From NCBI RefSeq assembly GCF_001426905.1, contig NZ_LMFQ01000026.1, positions 124,001 through 188,000 of the forward strand: a stretch of 64,000 bases of DNA, written 5' to 3'. Shown here one piece after another: positions 33,281 to 42,115 of the stretch (positions are counted from its first letter, which is position 1; every line of letters begins with the position of its first letter). The notes beneath the pieces are model-generated. The model searched no databases and was not told where the DNA came from. It saw only the letters and a program-made list of their open reading frames with translations. This DNA is from Caulobacter sp. Root1455. Lineage in GTDB: Bacteria; Pseudomonadota; Alphaproteobacteria; Caulobacterales; Caulobacteraceae. Made by a program: the position numbers and the translations under genes.

Positions 33281-35440
33281 ATGGACGATCTCACACCGGG
33301 CCCAACGCCGAGCGGCGCCGTCGAGCAAGGCGAGACAGGGGAACCGCGCGTTCCCTATCGGCTGTTCGCGCTGAAGGACAAGGACACCTTCCTGGTGGCC
33401 GACGCGTTCGGCGACGTGCTGGGCGCCGCCGACGGCCTGTTCCACGACGACACCCGCCTGCTGTCCAAGCTGCGCCTGCTGCTGGGCAACCGCTCGCCGG
33501 CCCTGCTCAGCGCGGCGGTGTCGCAGGACAACGTGTTCTTCACCTCGCACGCGACCAACGAGCCGCTTCCGGCCCTGGGCGGCGCCGCCGCGCCGCACGG
33601 CGCGATCCATGTCGAGCGCAAGCGGTTCCTGTGGGACCAGCGGCTGTACGAGCGCCTGCGTTTCGTCAACTACAGCCGCGACATGGTCATCCTGCCGGTC
33701 AGCCTGGAATACGACGCCGACTTCCACGACATGTTCGAGGTGCGCGGCTCCAGGCGCCCGGCCCGCGGCCGGGTCCTGCCCGCCGAGACGAACGGCCGCT
33801 CGGTAACCTACGCCTATGACGGCCTGGACGGCGTGCGGCGCACCAGCATCATCGCGTTCTCCGAGCCGCCGGGGCGCCTCGGGCCCCAGCGCGCCGACTT
33901 CATGTTCATGCTGACGCCGGAGACCCATTTCGACCTCTATGTCGAGGTGGGGGTCGACCACGCCCATCCGCCGACCCGCGAGCGCTGGCGGGCGGCGGCG
34001 GCGCGGGCCCGGATCGACATGCGCAAGCGGCGGCGGCACGGGGCGCGGCTGCGCACCTCGGGTCGGCTGTTCAACGACTGGCTGGAGAAGTCGCGGGCGG
34101 ACCTGGCCCTGCTGACCACCCAGTTCGCCACCGGCCCCTATCCCTATGCCGGCATCCCCTGGTTCTCGACCCCGTTCGGCCGCGACGCGATCATCACCGC
34201 CTGGCAGGTGCTGTGGATCGAGCCCGGCCTGGCCAAGGGCGTGCTGGGCTACCTGGCCGAGCACCAGGCCGAAGAGGTCAGCGCCTTCCGCGACAGCGCG
34301 CCGGGCAAGATCATGCACGAGACCCGCAAGGGCGAGATGACCGCGCTGGGCGAGCTGCCGTTCGGCCGCTACTACGGCGGGGTCGACACCACGCCGCTGT
34401 TTGTGGCCCTGGCCTGCGCCTATGCCGAGCGGACCGGCGATCTGGAGTTCATCGAACGCCTGTGGGAGCCGCTGATGGCGGCCATCGCCTGGATCGAGCA
34501 TTTCGGCGACAGCACGGGCGACGGCCTGATCGACTACGCCCGCGGCCTGGAGTCCGGCCTGTCGAACCAGAACTGGAAGGACAGCGAGGACAGCGTCTTC
34601 CACGAGGACGGCAAGTTCCCCGACGGGCCGATCGCCGTGGTCGAGGTCCAGGGCTACGCCTTCGCCGCGTTCAGGGGCATGGCGGACCTGGCCCAGCGGC
34701 GCGGCGACGCCGAAAACGCCGTCCGCTGGCGCGAGAAGGCCGAGCATCTGCGCCGCCAGGTCGAGGATCGCTACTGGATGGAGGACAAGGGCTTCTACGC
34801 CATGGCCATCGACGGCCACGGCAACCCCTGTCGCGTGCGCGGCTCCAATCCCGGCCATCTGCTGTTCTGCGGCCTGCCCTCGCCGGCCCGGGCCAAGAAG
34901 GTGGCCGACGCCCTGCTGTCGGCGGCCTTCCATAACGGCTTCGGCGTGCGGACCCTGGCCCAGGGCGAGCCGCGCTTCAATCCGATGAGCTATCACAATG
35001 GCTCGGTCTGGCCGCACGACACGGCCATCTGCGCCATGGGCCTGTCCCGCTACGGCCATCGCGACGGGGTGGTCGAGATGACCTCGGGCCTGTTCGAGAC
35101 CGCCGCCCACTACGAGATGCGCCTGCCCGAGCTGTTCTGCGGCTTCCCGCGCCAGCCGGGCGAGCCGCCGGTGGCCTATCCGGTGGCCTGCCTGCCGCAG
35201 GCCTGGGCGGCCGGCTCGGCCTTCATGATGCTGCAGGCCTGCCTGGGCATCACCATCGACGGCTGGCGGGGCGAGGTGCACCTGACCGATCCGCGCCTGC
35301 CGATCGGCATCGACCACCTGCAGATCGACGGCCTGCGGATCGGCGCGGCCTCGACCGACATCACCTTCGAGCACATCGGCGCCCACGTCGCGGCCCATAC
35401 GAGCAAGCAATCGCCGGTGCCTATCCTGATGCGACGGTGA
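33281..35440 (+). CDS. glycogen-debranching-type enzyme (amylo-alpha-1,6-glucosidase family)
   Basis: 719 residues. The N-terminal domain (about 25-250) has the GDE N-terminal pattern: LKDKDTFLVADAFGDVLGAA, DGLFHDDTRLLSKLRLLLGN. The C-terminal alpha/alpha toroid holds IPWFSTPFGRDAIITAWQVL (catalytic acid Asp region), GEMTALGELPFGRYYGGVDT, SGLSNQNWKDSEDSVFHEDG and FNPMSYHNGSVWPHDTAICA. Such enzymes remove alpha-1,6 branches or process alpha-glucans; some act on other oligosaccharides. Function fits a stress-linked glucan or trehalose metabolism with its neighbours. Confidence 0.88.
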   Translation: MDDLTPGPTPSGAVEQGETGEPRVPYRLFALKDKDTFLVADAFGDVLGAADGLFHDDTRLLSKLRLLLGNRSPALLSAAVSQDNVFFTSHATNEPLPALGGAAAPHGAIHVERKRFLWDQRLYERLRFVNYSRDMVILPVSLEYDADFHDMFEVRGSRRPARGRVLPAETNGRSVTYAYDGLDGVRRTSIIAFSEPPGRLGPQRADFMFMLTPETHFDLYVEVGVDHAHPPTRERWRAAAARARIDMRKRRRHGARLRTSGRLFNDWLEKSRADLALLTTQFATGPYPYAGIPWFSTPFGRDAIITAWQVLWIEPGLAKGVLGYLAEHQAEEVSAFRDSAPGKIMHETRKGEMTALGELPFGRYYGGVDTTPLFVALACAYAERTGDLEFIERLWEPLMAAIAWIEHFGDSTGDGLIDYARGLESGLSNQNWKDSEDSVFHEDGKFPDGPIAVVEVQGYAFAAFRGMADLAQRRGDAENAVRWREKAEHLRRQVEDRYWMEDKGFYAMAIDGHGNPCRVRGSNPGHLLFCGLPSPARAKKVADALLSAAFHNGFGVRTLAQGEPRFNPMSYHNGSVWPHDTAICAMGLSRYGHRDGVVEMTSGLFETAAHYEMRLPELFCGFPRQPGEPPVAYPVACLPQAWAAGSAFMMLQACLGITIDGWRGEVHLTDPRLPIGIDHLQIDGLRIGAASTDITFEHIGAHVAAHTSKQSPVPILMRR

Positions 35441-35458
35441 CCCTTCTTCTCTTGTTCC

Positions 35459-35580
35459 GCTCATCCCGGCGAATGCCGGGACCCAGATGGCAAGGCTGGG
35501 CGCGGGCTCCAAAGGCTCGGCGCTTTTCCAATCAGCCTCTCGACTTTGGGATCTGGGTCCCGGCATTCGCCGGGATGAGC
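35459..35580. repeat. 30-bp perfect inverted repeat between GDE and GH15 genes
   Basis: The arm 35459-35488 begins GCTCATCCCGGCGAATGCCG and its perfect complement lies at 35551-35580, with a 62-base centre. Each arm contains its own small hairpin (CCCGGCGAATGCCGGG). The arms resemble abundant alphaproteobacterial intergenic repeats. An imperfect relative is at 62492-62596. Confidence 0.9.
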
Positions 35581-35620
35581 GGCTTGAAAAACTGAAGCAC
35601 GATACGAGCGGGACCAAACC

Positions 35621-37417
35621 ATGCCGCAAAACCTCGACCTCTTCCCGATCGGCAACTGCGCGGTCAGCGCCCTGATCGACCGCAGCGGGCGCTTCGTCTG
35701 GGCCTGCGCGCCGCGCATCGACGCCGACCCGGTGTTCAGTTCGCTGCTGGGCGGCCTGGAGCCCGGCGATCCGACCGCGAAGGGCGTCTGGGAGGTCGTG
35801 GTCGACGGCGCGCGGACGGTGGAGCAGGACTATCTGCGCAACACCCCGATCCTGCGCACGGTGATCACCGACGCCGACGGGGCCAGCGTCGAGATCATCG
35901 ACTTTTCCCCGCGCTACCAGCAGTACGGCCGCAATTTCCGCCCCACCGCGTTCATCCGCCTGATCCGCCCCCTGACCAGCGTGGCGCGCATCACCATCCG
36001 CCTGCGCCCGACCGCCGACTGGGGCGCGCGGGCGGCCGAGAACACCCACGGCTCCAACCACATCCGCTTCCTGTGCTCGGACATGACCCTGCGCCTGTCG
36101 ACCGACGGCCCGGTCTCGCACATCCTGGAGGAGCGCACCTTCCGGCTGGAAAAGCCGATCGCCATGTTCCTGGGCGCCGACGAGGGCTTCAACGCCGACA
36201 TCGGGGCCACCTGCAACCGCATGCTGCAGCAGACCCAGGAATACTGGATGGACTGGGTGCGCGGCCTGGCCGTGCCGCTGGACTACCAGAGCGCGGTGAT
36301 CCGCTCGGCCATCACCCTGAAGCTCTGCATGCACGAGGAGACCGGGGCGATCGTCGCGGCCATGACCACCTCGATCCCCGAGCACGCCGACAGCGGCCGC
36401 AACTGGGACTACCGCTACTGCTGGCTGCGCGACGCCTATTACGTGGTCCAGGCCCTGAACCGCCTGGGCGCGGTCGACATCCTGGAGAACTATCTGGGCT
36501 ACCTGCGCAACATCGTCGACAGGGCGGCCGGCGGCCACATCCAGCCGCTGTTCGGGGTGGGCTTCGAGCCGCAGCTGACCGAGCGCTTCGCCCCCGCCCT
36601 GCCCGGCTATCGCGGCATGGGCCCCGTGCGGATCGGCAACCAGGCGTTCGAACACCAGCAGCACGACGTCTACGGCCAGATCATCCTGTCCACCGTCCAG
36701 GCCTTCTTCGACGAGCGTCTGCTGCGCCCCGGCACGGTGGAGGACTTCCACAACCTCGAGCCGGTCGGCGAGCGGGCCTTCCATCTGCACGACCAGCCCG
36801 ACGCCAGCCTGTGGGAGTTCCGCGGCCGGGCCAATGTCCACACCTATTCGGCGGTGATGTGCTGGGCGGCCTGCGACCGGCTGGGCAACGCCGCCGCCCG
36901 CCTGGGCCTGACCGAACGGGCCGAATTCTGGAACGCGCGCGCCGCCAAGGTGCGTCAGACCATCGACGAGCGGGCCTGGAACGAGACCCTGGGCCGCTTC
37001 GCCGCCACCTTCGAGGGCGAGGAGCTGGACGCCAGCCTGCTGCAGCTGGTCGACCTGCGCTTCATCGAGGCCAAGGACCCGCGCAACGTCGCCACCGTGG
37101 CGGCCATCGAGGCGGGCCTGCGCAAGGGGTCCTATCTGCTGCGCTACGCCATCCCCGACGACTTCGGCGCCCCGCAGACGGCGTTCAACATCTGCACCTT
37201 CTGGCTGGTAGAGGCCCTGTACCTGGCCGGCCGCATCGACGAGGCCCGCGACCTGTTCGAGGAGATGCTGGCCCGGCGCACCACCGCCGGCCTGCTGTCG
37301 GAGGACATCGGCTTCGCGGACGGCGAGCTGTGGGGCAACTATCCGCAGACCTATTCGCTGGTCGGGCTGATCAACTGCGCGGTGCTGCTCAGCCGGCCGT
37401 GGACGTCGGTGCGCTGA
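35621..37417 (+). CDS. GH15-family alpha-glucan hydrolase (glucoamylase/trehalase-like)
   Basis: 598 residues; ATG 35621 with GAGCGGGACC upstream. The N-terminal beta domain (IGNCAVSALIDRSGRFVWAC, PVFSSLLGG) is typical of bacterial GH15. The toroid has SGRNWDYRYCWLRDAYYVVQ (active-site Arg/Asp segment) and the second carboxylate region GLLSEDIGFADGELWGNYPQ. GH15 includes glucoamylases, glucodextranases and trehalases; the family does not fix the substrate. With GT4 and the debranching-type enzyme upstream and otsAB 6-8 kb away, trehalose or glycogen turnover is a fair inference. Confidence 0.9.
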   Translation: MPQNLDLFPIGNCAVSALIDRSGRFVWACAPRIDADPVFSSLLGGLEPGDPTAKGVWEVVVDGARTVEQDYLRNTPILRTVITDADGASVEIIDFSPRYQQYGRNFRPTAFIRLIRPLTSVARITIRLRPTADWGARAAENTHGSNHIRFLCSDMTLRLSTDGPVSHILEERTFRLEKPIAMFLGADEGFNADIGATCNRMLQQTQEYWMDWVRGLAVPLDYQSAVIRSAITLKLCMHEETGAIVAAMTTSIPEHADSGRNWDYRYCWLRDAYYVVQALNRLGAVDILENYLGYLRNIVDRAAGGHIQPLFGVGFEPQLTERFAPALPGYRGMGPVRIGNQAFEHQQHDVYGQIILSTVQAFFDERLLRPGTVEDFHNLEPVGERAFHLHDQPDASLWEFRGRANVHTYSAVMCWAACDRLGNAAARLGLTERAEFWNARAAKVRQTIDERAWNETLGRFAATFEGEELDASLLQLVDLRFIEAKDPRNVATVAAIEAGLRKGSYLLRYAIPDDFGAPQTAFNICTFWLVEALYLAGRIDEARDLFEEMLARRTTAGLLSEDIGFADGELWGNYPQTYSLVGLINCAVLLSRPWTSVR

Positions 37418-37426
37418 TCCTCTCCT

Positions 37427-37552
37427 CCCCCGCGCCGCGGGGGAGGTGGCGCGGTGCGGATACGCGCCGTGACGGAGGGGGCGTTGCGGCGGCTGGACGC
37501 CCCCTCCGTCCGCTTCGCGTCCACCTCCCCCGTTTTACGGGGGAGGAGATGA
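37427..37552. repeat. intergenic palindromic repeat (relative of 4275-4408)
   Basis: CTCCTCCCCCGCGCCGCGGG near the left and CCCCCGTTTTACGGGGGAGGAG at the right bracket GTGACGGAGGGGGCG and GACGCCCCCTCCGTC, which are themselves complementary. The right end runs into the 3' end of the hxlR-like gene and supplies its stop codon at 37535. Confidence 0.75.
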
Positions 37553-37870
37553 GGGCTTGACCCCGTAGGCCCAGCCCCAGTCCTCCATCGCGTCCAGCAG
37601 CGGGCCCAGCGTCAGCCCCCGCTCGGTGAAGGCGTACTCCACCCAGGGCGGCACCACCTCGTGGACGGTGCGCGAAACGATCCCGTCGTCCTCCAGGGCT
37701 CGCAGCTGCAGGGTCAGCATGCGTTGGGTGATGTCGGGCATCAGGCGGCGCAGTTCGTTGAAGCGCCGCGGCTGGTCCTTCAGGTGGAACAGGATGGTCG
37801 GCTTCCACTTGCCGCCGATCACGTCGACGGTCGCGGCGACCGGGCACCAGGGGGCGGGCTGCTTGGACAT
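37535..37870 (-). CDS. HxlR-family transcriptional regulator
   Basis: 111 residues with a winged helix. The family signature is APWCPVAATVDVIGGKWKPT (with conserved Cys) then ILFHLKDQPRRFNELRRLMP, DITQRMLTLQLRALEDDGIV (recognition helix) and the wing. HxlR proteins often regulate redox or electrophile responses through the conserved Cys. It is divergent from the cytochrome c gene, with the AT-rich AGTGCGTACTTATTAG between them as a likely operator. The last residues (KPSSPPP) and stop come from a palindromic repeat, so the original C-terminus may have been altered. Confidence 0.9.
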   Translation of the reverse strand: MSKQPAPWCPVAATVDVIGGKWKPTILFHLKDQPRRFNELRRLMPDITQRMLTLQLRALEDDGIVSRTVHEVVPPWVEYAFTERGLTLGPLLDAMEDWGWAYGVKPSSPPP

Positions 37871-37982
37871 GGCGGCCTTCCGAACGATCGTGCGAACAAG
37901 GCGGACGGTATAAAAATAGTGCGTACTTATTAGCGGGAAACCACCGGTCTATGGAGTCGCCGTCCAACCGATGGAGACCCCC

Positions 37983-38360
37983 ATGACGCGTCGATGGCCG
38001 CCCGTGATCCTGGTGATCCTGCTGACGATGACCGCCTCGCCGGCCCTCGCCGGCCCGCCGACCGGCGACCCGGCCCGGGGCGAGCGGCTCTACGCCGGAC
38101 GCTGCGGCTTCTGCCACAGCCTGGACGCCAACCGCTTCGGTCCCCGTCATCGCGGGGTCTATGGCCGCCGCGCCGGCGCCGTGGCGGATTTCCACTACAG
38201 CAAGGCCCTGGCGTCGCGCGACGTCACCTGGAACGCCGAGACCCTGGACGCCTGGCTGGCCGATCCCAAACGCTTCGCGCCCGGAACCGCGATGGGGGCC
38301 AGAACCCCCTCGCCCCAGGACCGCGCCGACCTGATCGCCTACCTGCGCGCCCATCCCTGA
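37983..38360 (+). CDS. class I c-type cytochrome
   Basis: 125 residues. The ATG at 37983 is favoured over one at 37971 because GGAGA lies seven bases before it. Signal peptide PPVILVILLTMTASPALAG then a single haem motif RCGFCHSLD (C-x2-C-H) with the typical GDPARGERLYAGRC lead and a distal Met in the PGTAMGARTPS segment. It is a periplasmic electron carrier. It diverges from the HxlR regulator and may be its target. Confidence 0.92.
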   Translation: MTRRWPPVILVILLTMTASPALAGPPTGDPARGERLYAGRCGFCHSLDANRFGPRHRGVYGRRAGAVADFHYSKALASRDVTWNAETLDAWLADPKRFAPGTAMGARTPSPQDRADLIAYLRAHP

Positions 38361-38424
38361 GGCGCGAGCCTTACATGACAGGGCTTTAAGTCGCCGAACG
38401 CCGATTTCCGGCTATGCTTCGATC

Positions 38425-39111
38425 ATGCCCCTCCGCTCCGCCCTGATCCCCGGCGAGACCATCCCGCGCCACGTCCATGACGAGGCCTACGCCGCCGTCG
38501 TGCTGGACGGCGGCTATGAGGAGGCCGGCGAGCGGGGGCGCTGGCGGGTGCGGGCCGGCGACGTGCTGCTGCACGGCCGCTTTTCGGGCCACTGGAACCG
38601 GCGACCGGGCAAGACCCTGGTGCTGAACCTGCCGCTGGCCGAGGCCGCGGCCGAAACGGCGATGGCGCGGACCGTCGATCCCGATCTGTTGGCCCGCCTG
38701 GCCGAGCGCGATCCCGTCGAAGCCGCCGCCGCCCTGCTGGAGACCCTGCGGCCAGGCCAGGCCGGCCTGGCCGACGTCCCCGACCAGCTGGCCCAGGCCC
38801 TGTCCGGCGACGAGGCTCCGACGGTCGAGGCCTGGGCCCGCGACCAGGGCGTCAGCCGCGAGACCGTCTTCCGCTGGTTCCGCGACGCCTATGGCGTGGG
38901 CCCGGCCCGGTTCCGCGTCGAGGCTCGGGCCCGGCGCGCCTGGCGGTCGATCGTCGAGGGCGAGGCCCCGCTGGCCGAGATCGCCGCCGAAGCCGGCTTC
39001 GCCGACCAGGCCCACATGAGCCGCGACGTGAAGGACCTGACCGGCCGTTCGCCCGGGGCCTGGCGCGCCCAGTTCCGGCTGCAACATAGCTTCAAGACCC
39101 GGGCGGCCTGA
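38425..39111 (+). CDS. AraC-family transcriptional regulator
   Basis: 228 residues. The N-terminal cupin-like part (GETIPRHVHDEAYAAVVLDG) has histidines arranged like AraC sensor domains. The C-terminal half carries two helix-turn-helix segments: TVEAWARDQGVSRETVFRWF and APLAEIAAEAGFADQAHMSR with GRSPGAWRAQF. The ligand and targets are unknown. The CPBP-family protease gene follows 19 bases later on the same strand and may be co-transcribed. Confidence 0.88.
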   Translation: MPLRSALIPGETIPRHVHDEAYAAVVLDGGYEEAGERGRWRVRAGDVLLHGRFSGHWNRRPGKTLVLNLPLAEAAAETAMARTVDPDLLARLAERDPVEAAAALLETLRPGQAGLADVPDQLAQALSGDEAPTVEAWARDQGVSRETVFRWFRDAYGVGPARFRVEARARRAWRSIVEGEAPLAEIAAEAGFADQAHMSRDVKDLTGRSPGAWRAQFRLQHSFKTRAA

Positions 39112-39130
39112 GGCTGGCATTCAGGTCGGC

Positions 39131-39922
39131 ATGACCGATCTCGCCCTGCCCCCGTCGCGCCGCCCGTTCGTCGAAGTCACTGGCTTGCGGTTCCGCCCCT
39201 GGTCGATCCTGTGGATCGTGCTGACCGCGGTGCTGATGCAGCTGCTGCTGGTTCCCGGCCGCGCGGCGGGGGCCTGGCTCTACAAGCACAATATCGAGCT
39301 CTTCCAGCATCAGATCTGGGTCTTCGTGGCCCTGGCCACCCTGTTCCAGATCATCACGGGCCTGGTCGCCCTGGCGGTGATGCGCCGGGTCCTGCCCCAG
39401 GCCGACAACCACCTGCGCTGGCCGCCGGGGCGGACCTATGCCGGCCTGTCGATCGCGGTCGGCGCGGCCATGGGCCTGATCATGCTGGTCGCCGACTACT
39501 GGCCCCAGCTGCTGGCCCACACCGCGCCAGACGGCGGCTACGACATCACCTCGGCGGGCGCGATCGCCGGCTGGCTGGGCGTGATGGCGGCGGCGGGCCC
39601 CAACGAGGAAATCATCTTCCGCGGCCTGCTGGTCGGCATGCTGGCGGTGCTGGTCCCCGGCCGCCTGAGGATCGGGCGGCTGGACCTACCGGTGGCCGCC
39701 TATGTCGTGGCCCTGCTGTTCGGCCTGGCCCACTACGACAGCTTCCTGCACAACCCGCTGAACCTGGCGATCGCCCAGCAGATCTACGCCTTCGCCTGGG
39801 GCCTGACCTATGTCTGGCTGATGGAGCGCTCGCGCAGCCTGCTGGCCCCGATGATCGCCCACGGCCTGGGCGACGCGGTCGAGGTGGGGATCGTCATGCT
39901 GCTGATGGCGGCCTGGGGGTAG
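39131..39922 (+). CDS. CPBP-family intramembrane metalloprotease
   Basis: 263 residues with about seven hydrophobic segments. The conserved motifs of the CAAX/CPBP family are AAAGPNEEIIFRGLLVGMLA (E-E-x3-R), LLFGLAHYDSF (F-x3-H) and a final polar segment AIAQQIYAFAWGLTYVWLM with H in IAHGLGDAVE. Family members cleave within membranes or serve in bacteriocin self-protection. The gene starts 19 bases after the AraC-type regulator. Confidence 0.85.
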   Translation: MTDLALPPSRRPFVEVTGLRFRPWSILWIVLTAVLMQLLLVPGRAAGAWLYKHNIELFQHQIWVFVALATLFQIITGLVALAVMRRVLPQADNHLRWPPGRTYAGLSIAVGAAMGLIMLVADYWPQLLAHTAPDGGYDITSAGAIAGWLGVMAAAGPNEEIIFRGLLVGMLAVLVPGRLRIGRLDLPVAAYVVALLFGLAHYDSFLHNPLNLAIAQQIYAFAWGLTYVWLMERSRSLLAPMIAHGLGDAVEVGIVMLLMAAWG

Positions 39923-40022
39923 GCGGCGGTGCCATTCAACGAGAAGCGCCCACCCGGATCGTCGCGTCGCGGGTTCCCTAGCCCCTCTTGCGAAAACCCC
40001 CGCGATCCTGAAAGTCCGACGG

Positions 40023-41063
40023 GTGAGGGAACACGAAACACAGCGGTTCGCCGCCCTGGACGGCCTGCGGGCGGCGGCGGCGCTGGGGGTGCTGCTCTAT
40101 CACGTGGCCGGGTGGACGGGGCGTCCGGGCTGGTTCGCCCATGGCTATCTGGCGGTCGATTTCTTCTTCTGCCTCAGCGGTTTCGTCCTGGCCCACGCGT
40201 TCGAGCGACGCCAGATCGGCTGGCCGGCCTATGTGTGGATACGCGTCGTGCGGATCTGGCCGCTGCTGGTGCTGTCGACCGTGATCGGGGCGGTCCTGAC
40301 CTCGCGGCACAGCCCGCCGTTCTGGCCGAACCTGGCGCGCGGCCTGCTGCTGGTCCCGCGCCTGGGCCATCCGGCCGACTGGACCTTTCCCTCCCTCTTT
40401 CCGTTCAATCCGCTGGCCTGGTCGCTGTGCCTGGAGGTGATCGTCAGCGTCCTGTGGTTCCCCCTGCGGCGATTGCCCGATCTGGGGCTGATGGCCGTCG
40501 TGCTGCTCAGCGGGGCGATGATGGTCTATGTGGCGTCGACCCTGAACGGGATCGAGACCGGCTGGGACCAGGCGACCTTCTGGTGGGGCGTCGCCCGGGC
40601 CAGCTTCAGCTTCAGCCTGGGCTGGGTCTGCTGGCGCTATCGGGCCCTGGCGCCCAAACCGCGCCTGCTGGCGCCGGTTCTGGCCCTGCTGGCCGCGATG
40701 GCCGTGCCGCTCCTGCCCGGCCCGCCCTGGACCGGCCTGGCCTGGAACGGCGTTCCCTGGAACGGCCTCTATGACCTCGCCTGCGTGGCGATGCTGTTTC
40801 CGATGCTGGTGCTGGTCGGCGCCCACGACCCCCAGGGCGTGGCGGGCGCGGTTTGTCGGACGACGGGCGACGTCTCCTACCCGCTCTACGCCATGCACTG
40901 GGCGACCTGGGCGGTGATGCTGCGGCTCTATCCCTATCGGTGGGAGCTGCCGCTGCCGGCCTGGTTCGGCGTCCTGGGCGTGTTCGTGGCGCTGGCGACG
41001 GCCTGGGCGGCGTTCCGGTTCTACGACGCGCCGGTGCGGCGATGGCTCACGGCTCGATCCTAG
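40023..41063 (+). CDS. acyltransferase 3 (OafA/YrhL family)
   Basis: 346 residues from a GTG at 40023. About ten transmembrane segments. The N-terminus has RFAALDGLRAAAALGVLLYH, with the family catalytic His in LLYHVAGW, and the second signature GYLAVDFFFCLSGFVLAHAF, followed by RVVRIWPLL. These proteins transfer acetyl or other acyl groups onto surface polysaccharides or lipids. The substrate is unknown and there is no glycan operon beside it. Its 3' end overlaps the convergent hydrolase gene by 17 bases. Confidence 0.88.
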   Translation: MREHETQRFAALDGLRAAAALGVLLYHVAGWTGRPGWFAHGYLAVDFFFCLSGFVLAHAFERRQIGWPAYVWIRVVRIWPLLVLSTVIGAVLTSRHSPPFWPNLARGLLLVPRLGHPADWTFPSLFPFNPLAWSLCLEVIVSVLWFPLRRLPDLGLMAVVLLSGAMMVYVASTLNGIETGWDQATFWWGVARASFSFSLGWVCWRYRALAPKPRLLAPVLALLAAMAVPLLPGPPWTGLAWNGVPWNGLYDLACVAMLFPMLVLVGAHDPQGVAGAVCRTTGDVSYPLYAMHWATWAVMLRLYPYRWELPLPAWFGVLGVFVALATAWAAFRFYDAPVRRWLTARS

Positions 41064-41988
41064 ATCCGGGCGGGTCCGGGCACCGCGCCACGCCCGCCGC
41101 CGGCCGCTCGCCGTTCAGCCACCCGACCGCCTCCGCCACATAGTCGCGCTGGGCGTCGAGGATGGAGGTGTGGCTGGCCCGGGCGTCGAGCACCAGCGCG
41201 CGGCAGGCCCGCAGGGCGGGGGCGATCTCGGCGGCGCGCCAGTCGCGGTCCAGCGCCGCGGACGGGGTCCGGCTGGCGACGATCACCGCCACGGGGATGG
41301 TCGGGCGCAACGGCGGCAGGGCGTCGACGGCGGCCAGGCCCGGCAGGAAGGCCCTCACCTCCGCCACCCCCGCCTGAACGCTGGTCCGCCCGGTCCAGGC
41401 CGACCGCCGCCGGGCCGCCGCCTCGGCCGCCGGCGAGATGTCGTCCATCAGCGGGACCAGGCGCGTCAGGCCGACGGCGCGGGCGGCCGGCGTGAAGGCC
41501 GCCAGGCGCGCCTCGTGCTCCAGGTCGGCCAGGGCCAGCGGGTGGTCCTTGACGTCGGTCCCGACCGCGTCGACCAGCACCAGACCCGCCGTGCGCTCGG
41601 GCCACGCGCGGGCGAAGGCCTCGACATAGAGCCCGCCGTTCGAATGGCCCGCCAGGATGACCGGCGCGTCGCCCTCCTGCTGGGCCACCATCGCCTCCAG
41701 CCGGGCGGCGATGGCGACCGGAGAGCGGTCGAGATCGTGGATCGTCGACACCCCCATGCCGTCGCGGTCGTAGGCGCAGACCCGGCCGCCCGCGGCCAGC
41801 CTCTCGGCCACCAGCGACCAGTCAGCCGCCCCCCCGAACGCGCCCGCCTCGAGGATCACGGTCGGACGAGACGTCCTGGCGCCCACGCACTCCAGCCCAC
41901 CGCTGACGCCGACCGCCGTGTCGAGCCCGCCGCGCGTCGCGCATCCGACCAGCAGCAGGGCCGCCAACACGACGCTCTTGGATTTCAT
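41047..41988 (-). CDS. alpha/beta-hydrolase lipoprotein
   Basis: 313 residues from ATG 41986-41988, chosen because it gives a lipoprotein signal (SVVLAALLLVGC, with Cys at residue 16), although no good Shine-Dalgarno is visible. Alpha/beta-hydrolase features: CAYDRDGMGVS, the nucleophile elbow LAGHSNGGLYVEAFARAWPE, then LVDAVGTDVKD and the C-terminal His in ARASHTSILDAQRDYV. Likely anchored in the outer or inner membrane and acting on an ester or amide, substrate unknown. Confidence 0.83.
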   Translation of the reverse strand: MKSKSVVLAALLLVGCATRGGLDTAVGVSGGLECVGARTSRPTVILEAGAFGGAADWSLVAERLAAGGRVCAYDRDGMGVSTIHDLDRSPVAIAARLEAMVAQQEGDAPVILAGHSNGGLYVEAFARAWPERTAGLVLVDAVGTDVKDHPLALADLEHEARLAAFTPAARAVGLTRLVPLMDDISPAAEAAARRRSAWTGRTSVQAGVAEVRAFLPGLAAVDALPPLRPTIPVAVIVASRTPSAALDRDWRAAEIAPALRACRALVLDARASHTSILDAQRDYVAEAVGWLNGERPAAGVARCPDPPGSRIEP

Positions 41989-42115
41989 CGGAGGTTCCCG
42001 GTCGCTCGCCGCCATTCGACGGCGATACGTCGCAAAGTCAAACCCCCGGGCGAACGCTGGCGTGACGAGCGCCGTCGATGATGCTTTGCTGTTCACCGAC
42101 ACGTCGCGAGGGTCC

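Noticed and set aside
33194..36841. 1215-codon frame antisense to the debranching-type and GH15 genes
   Set aside because: Both sense genes have clear family motifs; the antisense frame crosses a repeat and has no domain.
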